A stretch of 64,000 nucleotides of DNA from Streptomyces tsukubensis (GCF_003932715.1 NZ_CP020700.1:1502001-1566000); one strand, 5' to 3'. Counted from the first letter of the stretch, positions 9,055-17,285 are shown. The notes: a model not told the origin generated them from the letters alone. Program-made: numbers and translations.

Positions 9055-9819
9055 TCAACGCCGCTTTTCAGACATCCAGCGGTCCGCATGGCGAACCGCT
9101 TCCTTGATCGGGAACAACCGGGCCCGGGCCCCTCCCAACTGCCCCGTCCGTACCAGCCGGGGAGGGAGATCAGCACCGATCGTGTCAAATTCCGTGTCGT
9201 CCAGGACGACATCTTCGTACGTTGTCCATTTCTTACCCCCATCGGGCTGCCGAACCACACAGGAGTAGGGCCTGCGGGGTGCACTCGGGTGGTACTCGGC
9301 GAGATGGAAGGCGGTGCACGCCGAGAAATCGACGTTGATCATCAATACCCGGGCCCCGGCCCTGTGCAGGGCACCGAGGGGAGAGTCCCAGCCCAGATGG
9401 GAGGTGAGGGGATGGTGGGCGAGGAGTTCGGCGGCCCGGCCGCCGAGTGCGGCGAACGAGGTCTGCGGATGGGCGCTGCGGACCGCGCCGGATGCGGTAC
9501 GTACGGACTCGGCCAGTCTGCCCATTCCCTCACTGGGGGTGACGGCCGGATCGAAGGCCGGCATCCGCTCCCTGAAGTCCCGTACCTGTTCGGCCGACAT
9601 ACCGTCGATCCGGTCCAGATGGGCCCGGGAGGTGGTGGAGTTCGCCGGGGTGAAGGCGGGGAGGACCAGGGTTCCACCGGGGCCGAGGGCGTCGACGAGG
9701 GCGTCCCGCAGGGCGTCGGCGGCCAGTCCGGTGTTCCGGAGGGCGGCGTGGACCAGCAGGATCGCCCCCGGTTCGACGCCGAGTGCGGTCAGTTCCCCGG
9801 TGAGACCGGGATCAGGCAC
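9055..9819 (-). CDS. AAC(3)-family N-acetyltransferase in the fxs operon
   Basis: 254-residue member of the aminoglycoside 3-N-acetyltransferase (antibiotic_NAT) fold family. Recognisable are LLVHAALRNTG (acetyl-CoA loop region), GTLVLPAFT, the central SEGMGRLAESVR and HPQTSFAALG blocks, and CTAFHLAEYH with the conserved His near the active site. GTG at 9819 overlaps the fxsB stop by 8 bp, so it is translated with the maturase. That position argues for modification of the FxsA peptide or a related metabolite rather than for drug resistance. Family known; substrate inferred. Confidence 0.85.
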   Translation of the reverse strand: MPDPGLTGELTALGVEPGAILLVHAALRNTGLAADALRDALVDALGPGGTLVLPAFTPANSTTSRAHLDRIDGMSAEQVRDFRERMPAFDPAVTPSEGMGRLAESVRTASGAVRSAHPQTSFAALGGRAAELLAHHPLTSHLGWDSPLGALHRAGARVLMINVDFSACTAFHLAEYHPSAPRRPYSCVVRQPDGGKKWTTYEDVVLDDTEFDTIGADLPPRLVRTGQLGGARARLFPIKEAVRHADRWMSEKRR

Positions 9820-12088
9820 GCCCGCCGCCCTCTCCCGCGGCCGGTTCCCGTCCGTCCCGGTGTGCCTGCCGTTCGGCGCGGAGCCCGGCCAGCAGGGCGT
9901 GCCCGGCGGCGGTGAGCTCCGGTGCCCGCGCCAGGGTCTCCAGGGCGGTCCCGGTCCCGGTCGCCGCTCCGGGGTCGAGGGCGGCGAGCCCGATGCGTAC
10001 GTACACCTCTTCCAGCAGAACGGAGGCGGGTACGGGAGCCGGGGCCCACGGCGAGGTGTGGTGCCACTGGCCGTCCTGGGCGAGCAGCCCGCCCACCCGG
10101 TGCAGGGCGCGGAGTTTGGCGCGCCGCATCCCCTCCAGCAGCTCCGCCGCGAAGGCCTCCGGCGTGGCCGGCAGGGCGAGGCCGAGCGCTCCGTAGGCCG
10201 GACCGCCGGTCTCCGGGAGGCCGGGCCGGCGCGGGCCCGGCACCGCGGCGGCCGCCAGGGGGGTGAGGGTGGTGAGGGAAGCGGCCGTCTCCGCCGCCTG
10301 CCGGGGCGCGGCGGTGCGCAGCAGCGGCCAGGCCCCGGCGAGCAGCCGGTCCCAGGCCGCGATCTCGTCGTCCCCGAGCCGGGCCGCGGCGGGGGCTCCG
10401 TGGCAGTCGCGGTAGGGGTCGAGGTCGTCCAGGAGCAGCAGGGGGACGCCGTCGTGTCCGCCGACGGTCCGCACGGCCCGCCAGCCCGGGGCTCCCGCTC
10501 CGTGCAGCGGGATCCGTACTGGTGGCCGGTCCGCGGTCTCCACCAGGAAGCCGTCGCCGTCCGGGCGTACGACCGCTTCGGCCGTCCCGCCGAGCGTCAG
10601 CTCCCCGAGGGCGGGCAGCCGCAGCACCCCGCCGTCGCAGGGCACCCGCACCGCGGGGCCCGAACCGTCGCGGACGCAGGCGGCGGCCAGGTAGGCGGGC
10701 AGCCTCCCGGCGAGCGCCACGGCGTCCGGCTGTCCCCCGCGCAGCGCGGCGAGGGTGTCCGTCAGCCAGTTCCGGGTGTACGGATGGCCCCAGAGCCGGT
10801 CGAGTACGTCGCCGCTCTCGTCGAGCGCGAGCAGCAGCTCCCAGGCCTCGTCCCAGCCGGGCCCGCCGGCTCCGGCGAGTTCGCCGGTGAGGGTTCCGCT
10901 GAGCATCCGGGTGAGGTCCTGGTCGTCGGCGAGGAGGGCGCCCGGCTCGGTGATCGCGAGGGGGACCAGCTCCCCGCCGATGCGCTGTTCGACGCCGCGG
11001 ATCAGGGCTTCGAGGTCGGCGCAGTAGACGGACGTGTTGTCGAACTCGTTCGCCGTGCGGTAGCGGTGGGTGTAGAGCCCGCCGCCGCAGGAGCGCACCA
11101 CGGGGCAGTCCTGGCAGGTGTCGCTCACCGAGGCGAGCCCGAGCTGGCGGGCCCGGACGCCGGGATGGGCGGCGACCTCGTCGAAGGAGTGCCGCAGTAC
11201 GTCGAATCCGGTCGCCGCGGCACCTTCGTAGGCGCTCTTGAGGGAGTCGACCTGCTCCAGGGCTCCGTCGGTCTCCACGACCACCAGATCGGTGGGGGCC
11301 AGGCCGAGGGATTCGGTGAGGCTGGGACCGCCCGCGAGGGTGGAGAACACCGATTCGAAGAGCCGGACGGGGACCGGACGGCCGTCGGCGTCCCAGCGGT
11401 CGAAGACCGTCAGCAGCCAGTCGGCGTAGGCGGTGGGCGATCCGTCCGGGCGGGCCGGGGGCTGGTCCCAGGTCGCGTGCGGCAGCAGGAAGTCGATCCG
11501 CGGCGGCGCCAGTTCGGCCAGCGCGTCGTAGACGGCGACGGGGTCGTTGGCCACATCGACGGTGCACAGGAGACCGAGGTACAGATGGCGGTAGCGCTCC
11601 TGGCGGAGCAGTTCCACGGCCTTCAGTACGAGGGGGTGGCTGGTGCGGCCGTCGGCGAAACGGCGGTGCCGGTCATTGGCGGCGCGGTCGCCGTCGAGGG
11701 AGATCCCGACCTTGAGGCCGAACTCGGCGAAGAGGTCGAGATACCGGGGGCTCAGCTGTAAGCCGTTGGTGTGGATACGGAGATCCAGTTCGGCGATGCC
11801 GTCCAGCGCCCGGGTCAGTTCCTCGCAGACGCGGCGCAGTCGCGCGGGCCCCGCCAGCAGTGGCTCCCCTCCGTGCAGGATCACTGACACGGAGGGCAGG
11901 GCATGATTTTTGGCATGCTCGGCCAGTCGCAGAGCTGTCCAGGTAATCGCTTCGTCAGAGATTGCCTTCGGGCGGGTTCGCCAGCTCTGATCAGCGTGTT
12001 CGTAGATATAGCAGTGGTCGCAGGCGAGATCGCACCGACTGTGCACCTTGAGGACGATCTCGCGGAATGGGACCAGCGGTCCTGTCAT
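9812..12088 (-). CDS. fxsB: Radical SAM/SPASM peptide maturase FxsB with inactivated HEXXH extension
   Basis: 758-residue maturase. The radical SAM cluster motif is C19-x3-C23-x2-C26, GGEP lies at 73-76, and the SPASM cysteines include C325, C328, C334 and C356. FxsB enzymes belong to the group that cross-links three-residue motifs into cyclophanes. The remaining 380 residues resemble the HEXXH-type peptide-modification domain, but the metal motif is lost (EGMRR at about 652-656). This matches the 'inactivated metallohydrolase extension' form. ATG at 12088 lies 67 bp after fxsA, and the stop overlaps the AAC(3) gene. Predicted substrate: the FNSSL C-terminus of FxsA. Confidence 0.93.
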   Translation of the reverse strand: MTGPLVPFREIVLKVHSRCDLACDHCYIYEHADQSWRTRPKAISDEAITWTALRLAEHAKNHALPSVSVILHGGEPLLAGPARLRRVCEELTRALDGIAELDLRIHTNGLQLSPRYLDLFAEFGLKVGISLDGDRAANDRHRRFADGRTSHPLVLKAVELLRQERYRHLYLGLLCTVDVANDPVAVYDALAELAPPRIDFLLPHATWDQPPARPDGSPTAYADWLLTVFDRWDADGRPVPVRLFESVFSTLAGGPSLTESLGLAPTDLVVVETDGALEQVDSLKSAYEGAAATGFDVLRHSFDEVAAHPGVRARQLGLASVSDTCQDCPVVRSCGGGLYTHRYRTANEFDNTSVYCADLEALIRGVEQRIGGELVPLAITEPGALLADDQDLTRMLSGTLTGELAGAGGPGWDEAWELLLALDESGDVLDRLWGHPYTRNWLTDTLAALRGGQPDAVALAGRLPAYLAAACVRDGSGPAVRVPCDGGVLRLPALGELTLGGTAEAVVRPDGDGFLVETADRPPVRIPLHGAGAPGWRAVRTVGGHDGVPLLLLDDLDPYRDCHGAPAAARLGDDEIAAWDRLLAGAWPLLRTAAPRQAAETAASLTTLTPLAAAAVPGPRRPGLPETGGPAYGALGLALPATPEAFAAELLEGMRRAKLRALHRVGGLLAQDGQWHHTSPWAPAPVPASVLLEEVYVRIGLAALDPGAATGTGTALETLARAPELTAAGHALLAGLRAERQAHRDGREPAAGEGGGRA

Positions 12089-12155
12089 TCCGCCAGTCTA
12101 GTGGTCCACGGGCGGCAAAGTGGCAGAACCACAGACCAAACAGACCAGAGGCGAC

Positions 12156-12302
12156 CTAGAGCGAGGAGTTGAACGTGGCGATGCGCACGGGACGTTCGGC
12201 GGCCGGGGCGGCCCCCGTCGACTTCTTCACCGCGCCGCGCTCGGACTGCGGCAGGGAGACTCGGTTGCGCTTCGCTGCGGCGAAGGAGGCGGAGATCGTC
12301 AT
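12156..12302 (-). CDS. fxsA: FxSxx-COOH precursor peptide FxsA
   Basis: 48-residue precursor ending F44-N45-S46-S47-L48, an exact FxSxx-COOH terminus. The start at 12302 is chosen because AAGGA lies about 8 bases upstream; an in-frame upstream start (12359) has no such site. The leader is basic and rich in Ser/Ala, with no signal peptide. It heads the operon fxsA-fxsB-aac-fxsC-fxsT. FxsB is expected to link Phe44 to Ser46 in a small cyclophane; this is inferred from the enzyme class. No protease or exporter gene is adjacent, so the modified peptide may stay intracellular or on the leader. Confidence 0.9.
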   Translation of the reverse strand: MTISASFAAAKRNRVSLPQSERGAVKKSTGAAPAAERPVRIATFNSSL

Positions 12303-12539
12303 GGGGGCCGTCCTTATTGATCTGTGTACATGATCGCGCACGATCTGGCTGTACAGCACGGATAACCAGGCGCCATTGCGGCGCCCGGCGGCACGACTCT
12401 ACTCTCAAGTTCACCCACAGCAACTCAGCACGTGAACACTTAACAGTTAGAGTTGCTTCATATTCTGTCAGGAAGGCGCGGACGAAGCGATTCCACCTCT
12501 TGGGTGAGGGTGACGGCATAACTGCAGACAGGGGGAGGC
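12303..12539. promoter_or_regulatory. Divergent promoter region of fxsA and the SLATT gene
   Basis: 237 bp that are visibly more AT-rich than the surroundings, especially 12390-12480. A GCAACTC/GAGTTGC inverted repeat (12420-12426 and 12450-12456) brackets CACTTAACAGTTA. A small GGCGCC-ATTGC-GGCGCC hairpin lies at about 12369-12384. The SLATT start is preceded by GGGGGAGG. The shared region allows co-regulation of the two divergent units. Confidence 0.5.
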
Positions 12540-13469
12540 ATGTCCGGCAATCCCGGCCCGGCGGACGGCATCGTGTTCCGCAATACCGATCTACCTGCGC
12601 TTTTCCATCACACGGATGCCGTGGCCATCACCCGCCAGCGCGAGGCGATCGGCTCCGTACGCCGGCAGCTCCTGCTGCTCGTGGTGGGCGCAGCGGCCGC
12701 CGCGCTCCCCGCCTGGAAGCTCGGTGACACGATCCAACTGGCAGGCTTGATCAGCGCGTTGGCGTACGCGGGGGTGCTGGCGATCGGCATCCGCGCGTCG
12801 CGCAGCGGTGCGAAGTCCCACTGGCAGCTGAACCGCTCGGCCGCCGAGTACATCAAGTCGATGTGCTGGCGGTATTCCGTGCATGGAACACCTTTTGACG
12901 CACGCTCCGGCGACCCGGACGAATTGTTCGCCCAGCGACTCGAAGAAGGACTCCGGGAGCTGTCCAAAGTGGGCTGGCAGGATCCCCGGGCGGACCTTCC
13001 CGAGGTGGCCTCGGGAGAACTCGTCACCCCCGCCATGCGGAGGCTGCGGGAGCAGCCGTTCGGGCTGCGCCGGGAAACCTACGTCCGCGACCGGCTGATC
13101 GAACAGCGGAACTGGTACCACCGCAGTGCGGAGAGTTCGCGGCGGGTGGCCCTGGTGTGGTCGGGCACGCTCGCGGTCCTCACTCTGCTGGCGCTCGGCC
13201 TCTCCCTGCTGCACACGTTCTCCGTCGCCGGTTCGGTCGATGCTCTGGGCACGCTCTCCGCCGCGGCGGCTGCCTGTCTGGCCTGGAGCGAGATCCGCCG
13301 CCGCCGGCCGCTGATCGCCGCGCACTCACTGGTGGAGGAGGACCTCGCGGCGATGCACTCGGCGATGGAGACCTCGGTGACGGAGGCGCAGTGGCCTTCG
13401 GCGGTGTACGAGACCGAGCGGATCGTGTCCCCCCAGCACACCGACTGGCTGGTCCGGCACCGCAGTTGA
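12540..13469 (+). CDS. SLATT-domain (DUF4231-type) membrane protein
   Basis: 309-residue protein with two SLATT units. The first has TM helices at about 42-58 and 65-84, then the SLATT signature stretch around residues 101-119 (AEYIKSMCWRYSVHGTPF). The second has RNWYHRSAESS near 190-200, TM helices at about 202-226 and 231-250, and a C-terminus ending ERIVSPQHTDWL. SLATT proteins are predicted pore-forming or membrane-disrupting effectors found with SLOG or nucleotidyltransferase sensors in conflict systems. It converges on a SLOG gene 28 bp downstream and diverges from fxsA. ATG 12540 has a strong GGGGGAGG site. Effector role is inferred. Confidence 0.85.
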   Translation: MSGNPGPADGIVFRNTDLPALFHHTDAVAITRQREAIGSVRRQLLLLVVGAAAAALPAWKLGDTIQLAGLISALAYAGVLAIGIRASRSGAKSHWQLNRSAAEYIKSMCWRYSVHGTPFDARSGDPDELFAQRLEEGLRELSKVGWQDPRADLPEVASGELVTPAMRRLREQPFGLRRETYVRDRLIEQRNWYHRSAESSRRVALVWSGTLAVLTLLALGLSLLHTFSVAGSVDALGTLSAAAAACLAWSEIRRRRPLIAAHSLVEEDLAAMHSAMETSVTEAQWPSAVYETERIVSPQHTDWLVRHRS

Positions 13470-13497
13470 ACGTATCTCGGGGCGCGACGGGAGCCGT

Positions 13498-13974
13498 TCA
13501 GGGGCGCCGGAGGCCGTCCTGCCAGATCACCGTGACCGGTTTCCCGAGGTCGCGCGCGTAGTGGACGATATCGGCCGTCCCGCCGAGGCCCCGGGAGGGG
13601 CCGCCGTCCCAGACCGCCAGCAACCGGTCGCAGTTGTCTGCGATATAGGCCCCGGCCGCGTAGTAGGCCTCGTCGGTGGAGTGCCGGAACCCGAGCCGCA
13701 CCTCCCGGGTCGCGCGGCGCCGGTAGTCACGGAGGCAGTCCAGGTCGGCGGGGTCGAAGCCGTCCTCGTAGTCCTCGCTGGGGATCACGGCGGTCAGCGT
13801 CGCACCGCATTCCAGTGCGATGTCGGCGAAGAGCTGGTCGGCGCCGATCGCCAGGCTGGAGTAGGCCTCCAGCCCTTCCTCCCCCAGGCGGAGGGCGGCG
13901 AGCAGGCCCGCGCGGATATGCGCACGGCCCTCCGGGGGAATGATGCGGTGACCGGTGATACCGATGCGCTCCAC
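13498..13974 (-). CDS. SLOG-family (Rossmannoid nucleotide-sensing) protein
   Basis: 158-residue single-domain Rossmannoid protein of the SLOG type. It has GITGHR at 5-10, LAIGADQLFADIAL at about 42-55 (the conserved G-A-D block), a charged DYRRR loop, and a final TADIVHYARDLGKPVTVIW strand-helix-strand. SLOG domains bind or process nucleotides and are typical sensor partners of SLATT effectors. GTG at 13974 follows GGGGGTC. It is convergent with the SLATT gene, the stops being only 28 bp apart, with no obvious terminator between. The functional pairing is inferred from family knowledge and adjacency. Confidence 0.75.
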   Translation of the reverse strand: MERIGITGHRIIPPEGRAHIRAGLLAALRLGEEGLEAYSSLAIGADQLFADIALECGATLTAVIPSEDYEDGFDPADLDCLRDYRRRATREVRLGFRHSTDEAYYAAGAYIADNCDRLLAVWDGGPSRGLGGTADIVHYARDLGKPVTVIWQDGLRRP

Positions 13975-14201
13975 TGCCGTGCGACCCCCGTATCCTGCGC
14001 CTTCTCCAAGGGACAGCCCTTACGCTCCGCCATGGTCCCAGAACACGGCCCGCCGTCGAGACCCCGTCCGGATGGAGAACGGGGGCACCGGCCGTGGCGG
14101 GACCGGCGCCGGGCGCCACGGGCGCCGCCGGAACGCGCCGCGGGCCCCGAAGCGCCTCCTGCCGCAGGTTTGGGGCGGGGGGGGTACGGGCCCGGGGACG
14201 G

Positions 14202-15062
14202 TCATCGGGTCGTCGCGCGCCGCTCCCCCGCCGTCACCGGCACCGGCAGGGTGTTGCCCGGCGGCGGAAACGGGCAGATGAAGTGATCGGCGAAGGCGCA
14301 GGGCGGGAGCAGGGCGCGGTTGAAGTCGACCGTGACGGTGCCGTCCGCCGCCGGGGGGCGGGGGCGCAGGAAGCGGAAGCGGTAGCTGCTGTTCCCGCCG
14401 TCCGGGTCGGCGCCGGTGGCGGTGCCGGTGGGGTCGCTGAACACGGCCCACAGGGAGCCGTCGTCCTCGACCGCGACCCGCAGGGTCCGCTCGGCGCCGC
14501 CGAGTTCGAAGACGATCTCCCCGTCGAGGCCGAGGCCCCGCTCCACGCCGTCCGCGTTCCGCACCCGCAGTCCGGTCCGCTCCGGATAGGGGACGTAGCG
14601 TCCGGGCAGCGCCCAGCGGGCGTCGTACGCCGTCGCCTCGATTCCGGCGAAGGCCCGCCGGGCGGGGGCGCCGGGATCGAAGTCGCGTACCGCCCAGAGC
14701 CCTTCGCGGTGCAGCACCGGAAACCGGCGCTCGCCGTGGCCGGCCCGGGCTTCCCCGATGGGCCCGTGGTCGGCGGTGAGCCGTGCCTCCCCGGTGAACG
14801 GGGCGCCGTCGAGGGTCAGCCCGTCGCCGTCGGCCCCGGTGAGCCGTACCGCATCGCCCTCGGCGGTCCACCGCCCGGGAAGACCGGGGATCCGTCCGTC
14901 CGGATGGTCGTCCAGCCAGTGGGTGCCGGTGAGGGCGAGCGGTCCGTAGGGACCGGAGACGACCGCGGTGCGGCGTTCGTGCCAGAGCTGCCACTCCGCC
15001 GCCGCGCGGGCCTCGTCGGACGGACCGTCACCGGTCCCGGTGTGCTGTACGTGACCGGCCAT
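14202..15062 (-). CDS. DUF1684 family protein
   Basis: 286-residue protein of the DUF1684 family, common in actinobacteria and without a settled function. ATG at 15062 is preceded by AAGGTGACC; the open frame extends further upstream but reads into low-complexity sequence. Typical blocks are EWQLWHERRTAVVSGPYGPLAL near the start, the central YDARWALPGRYVPYP, and the C-terminal NFNRALLPPCAF-like segment (here DFNRALLPPCAFADHFICPFPPPGN), with two cysteines. No signal peptide or TM helix. It lies 140 bp downstream of the DUF5685 gene on the same strand. Confidence 0.8.
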   Translation of the reverse strand: MAGHVQHTGTGDGPSDEARAAAEWQLWHERRTAVVSGPYGPLALTGTHWLDDHPDGRIPGLPGRWTAEGDAVRLTGADGDGLTLDGAPFTGEARLTADHGPIGEARAGHGERRFPVLHREGLWAVRDFDPGAPARRAFAGIEATAYDARWALPGRYVPYPERTGLRVRNADGVERGLGLDGEIVFELGGAERTLRVAVEDDGSLWAVFSDPTGTATGADPDGGNSSYRFRFLRPRPPAADGTVTVDFNRALLPPCAFADHFICPFPPPGNTLPVPVTAGERRATTR

Positions 15063-15202
15063 GCCGGTCACCTTGCCATGCGGGGGCGCATCGGCACAGG
15101 ACCGGGGCGTGTGCCGCGTGCCCGGAGCGCCTCCGCCCGCCCGCGCGCCCCGAGGCCCTTCTGCGCCTCCGCCCGGACGGCGAGGGGCCGGGCCGGTCAT
15201 CG

Positions 15203-16495
15203 TCAGCCGTCGCAGGGGCAGCAGCAGCTGCATTCGCAGCAGTTGCAGAGCTCGCAGCAGTTTCCGTCGAGACCCTTGCGTCTTCTGCGGGACCAAGGGC
15301 CCTCCCAGCTCTCGCGGCAGCAGGGCTGACAGGTGCCGCAGACCAGGAGGGCGGCCCCACAGCCGCCGAGGAAGCTGCGGGGCCCGGGGCGGCCGCCGGG
15401 GCCCGGGGCGCCGCCCGGTCCGGGTGGCGGGTCGCCGTCCCCCCGTCCGCCGCCACCGCTTCCGGAGCCCCCACTCAGGCGCCCGCCGTACAGGCCTCCC
15501 CCACCGTCCGGACTCCCCCCGCCGTTTCCGGAGCCCTCACTCAGGCGCCCGCCGTACAGGCCTCCCCCGCCGTACGGGTTCCCGGTGCCCGGCCCGGAGC
15601 CGGGCGCCGCGGCCCGTCCCTCGTGGCGGTGCGTACAGGAGACGGTCCCGAAGGTCCGGTCCACCGCCACCGCGAGTTCGTGGGCGAGCAGCACATGGAC
15701 CAGCCGGTGGTCGGTGAACTCGGCTTCGCGCAGGGCCAGCCGTACGCCGTGCACCGCGTCGTCGGCGAGCCTGCGGGCCTCGGCCCGCGAGGTGCCGGTC
15801 GCGGTCAGCGGGTTCCAGGCGCCCGATGCCGCGTCCTGCTCCTGGTCCTCGACGGCGTCCAGCAGATGGGCGAGCCGGCCGAAGAACCTCCCGGCCTCGG
15901 CCAGCGGCACGGTGTTGCCCGGCCGTCCGGCGAGGACGGCGGTGTGGGCGAAGGCGGCCGCGGTGGCCGTCTCGGTGGGCTCGGTGACGGTGAGCAGGGA
16001 GGTCCCCGGCCCGGCGGACGCCTCCAGCCCGGCCTGCCGGTCGACGGCGTCGAGCAGCACCGCGGTGTCGAAGCCCAGCGCGGACCCGGTGCGGGTGCCG
16101 GCCCGGTCCCAGCCCGCGGCCACCCGGCGGGCGGCGGCGGCCAGCGGACGGCGGGCCAGCAGGCCGTCCCGGTCGGTGACATGGTCGCGTACCTTCGCCG
16201 ATGCCAGCACCAGGGAGACGGCCGCGGCCAGCCTCGCCCCCTCGCCCCGGGCCACCGGAGCGGTGCGCATACCGCGCAGCGGGCAGGGCCCCGCAGTACG
16301 GCGCGCGCCGGGCGCACGTTCGGACTGAGCCTCCGTCAGAACCGAGATGATCAACCCGTCGTAGTTGGTCACCACCCGGGCGAGCTGCCCGTGATCGGCG
16401 CGGAGTGCGAGGCAGAGCCCGCACAGATGCGCCATCCACTCGACTCTGAGCCCCTCGGTCAAACGGTGGGCACAAGGCCTGACAATTCCGAACAA
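15203..16495 (-). CDS. DUF5685 family protein with Cys-rich C-terminal tail
   Basis: 430-residue protein starting MFGIVRPCAHRL, the usual N-terminus of DUF5685 proteins. This fixes a TTG start at 16495, with GGGGGG upstream. Residues about 1-300 are the helical domain (CGLCLALRADHG, NYDGLIISVLTEAQ, HLLDAVEDQEQD). A Gly/Pro-rich linker follows, with duplicated GGGGLYGGRLS words. The last 52 residues hold 15 cysteines, including CC, CCC and CxC clusters. The tail suggests metal binding or oligomerisation, which is an inference. Function unknown. Confidence 0.8.
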   Translation of the reverse strand: MFGIVRPCAHRLTEGLRVEWMAHLCGLCLALRADHGQLARVVTNYDGLIISVLTEAQSERAPGARRTAGPCPLRGMRTAPVARGEGARLAAAVSLVLASAKVRDHVTDRDGLLARRPLAAAARRVAAGWDRAGTRTGSALGFDTAVLLDAVDRQAGLEASAGPGTSLLTVTEPTETATAAAFAHTAVLAGRPGNTVPLAEAGRFFGRLAHLLDAVEDQEQDAASGAWNPLTATGTSRAEARRLADDAVHGVRLALREAEFTDHRLVHVLLAHELAVAVDRTFGTVSCTHRHEGRAAAPGSGPGTGNPYGGGGLYGGRLSEGSGNGGGSPDGGGGLYGGRLSGGSGSGGGGRGDGDPPPGPGGAPGPGGRPGPRSFLGGCGAALLVCGTCQPCCRESWEGPWSRRRRKGLDGNCCELCNCCECSCCCPCDG

Positions 16496-16800
16496 AACAT
16501 CCCCCCATGCGGCCGTTCAGCGGCGGTTGTCCTACCGCCCGGGCATGCTGATCACACGCCTGTACGACCTCGGATGGTTCCCGGCGTCACCCATCCGGCT
16601 CGACTTTCATATTTTGAGCAGATCATGCGCCTTATTCGGGAAGGAACCTGACGAACCGCCACAAGTTCTGCACCAGTAACGTCACGAATCCCCTGTGCTG
16701 CGGCAATCCACGTGGCACCCGGTCCGCATGATGGACGACCATAGGGGCAGGGACGACAACAGACCGCCGAGACGGCGGACCACGGAGAAAGGAGGCGTCG
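16496..16800. promoter_or_regulatory. Divergent intergenic region upstream of sepF and the DUF5685 gene
   Basis: 305 bp without a gene. An AT-rich patch at about 16600-16640 (CTTTCATATTTTGAGC) is the best promoter candidate. A small 6-bp stem (CCGCCG-AGA-CGGCGG, 16764-16778) lies just before the very strong sepF site AAAGGAGG. Confidence 0.45.
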
Positions 16801-17250
16801 ATGGGATCTGTTCGCAAGGCGAGCGCCTGGCTGGGCCTCGTCGAGGACCACGACGACCGCTACTACGCCGACGGCTACGACGGCGAGTACGCCGAGAGCC
16901 CCGAGACCGGCGAGGTCTGGGCCACCGACCCGCGGGTCAGAGTCGCCTCCGAATCCGTTGCCCAGGACGACAGCCGCCGGATCGCGACCGTCTCCCCCAC
17001 CTGCTTCCGGGACGCCCGGGGCATCGGCGAGCTGTTCCGTGACGGCGTCCCCGTGATCATCAATCTGACATCGCTGGAGTCCGCCGACGCCAAGCGCGTG
17101 GTGGACTTCGCCGCCGGTCTGACCTTCGGCCTGCGGGGGTCCATCGACCGGATCGCGACCCGGGTCTTCCTGCTGAGCCCCTCGGACACCCGCGTCGTCA
17201 ACGGCGAGGGACCGGGCCGGGCCCAGGACGGCTTCTTCAACCAGAGCTGA
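16801..17250 (+). CDS. sepF: SepF-family cell division protein
   Basis: 149-residue SepF-like protein. It has an N-terminal amphipathic segment ([13 protein letters not shown]) for membrane binding, an acidic Tyr-rich linker, and the DUF552 core from about residue 60 to 135 ([23 protein letters not shown], then [10 protein letters not shown]). SepF tethers FtsZ filaments to the membrane at the septum. It is not next to ftsZ here, so it is most likely one of the SepF paralogues of Streptomyces rather than the dcw-cluster copy. ATG 16801 has AAAGGAGG at optimal spacing. A strong hairpin follows immediately after the stop. Confidence 0.88.
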   Translation: MGSVRKASAWLGLVEDHDDRYYADGYDGEYAESPETGEVWATDPRVRVASESVAQDDSRRIATVSPTCFRDARGIGELFRDGVPVIINLTSLESADAKRVVDFAAGLTFGLRGSIDRIATRVFLLSPSDTRVVNGEGPGRAQDGFFNQS

Positions 17251-17285
17251 GCGGGTGCGGCGCACCACCGGTCCGCCGCACCCGC
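17251..17285. terminator. Bidirectional terminator between sepF and acyl-CoA dehydrogenase
   Basis: Perfect 12-bp stem (17251-17262 with 17274-17285) and an 11-base loop, starting at the base after the sepF stop. Confidence 0.75.

Noticed and set aside
9055..9819. Stand-alone aminoglycoside resistance gene
   Set aside because: Translational overlap with fxsB and operon position make a peptide-system role more likely; resistance cannot be claimed from sequence.
12303..12359. Longer N-terminus for FxsA (start 12359, 67 residues)
   Set aside because: AAGGA sits correctly for the ATG at 12302, and the extra 19 residues have no upstream ribosome-binding site.
16498..16500. ATG at 16500 as the DUF5685 start
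   Set aside because: It is in a different frame and gives a 13-codon peptide; the conserved MFGIVRPC start is the TTG at 16495.
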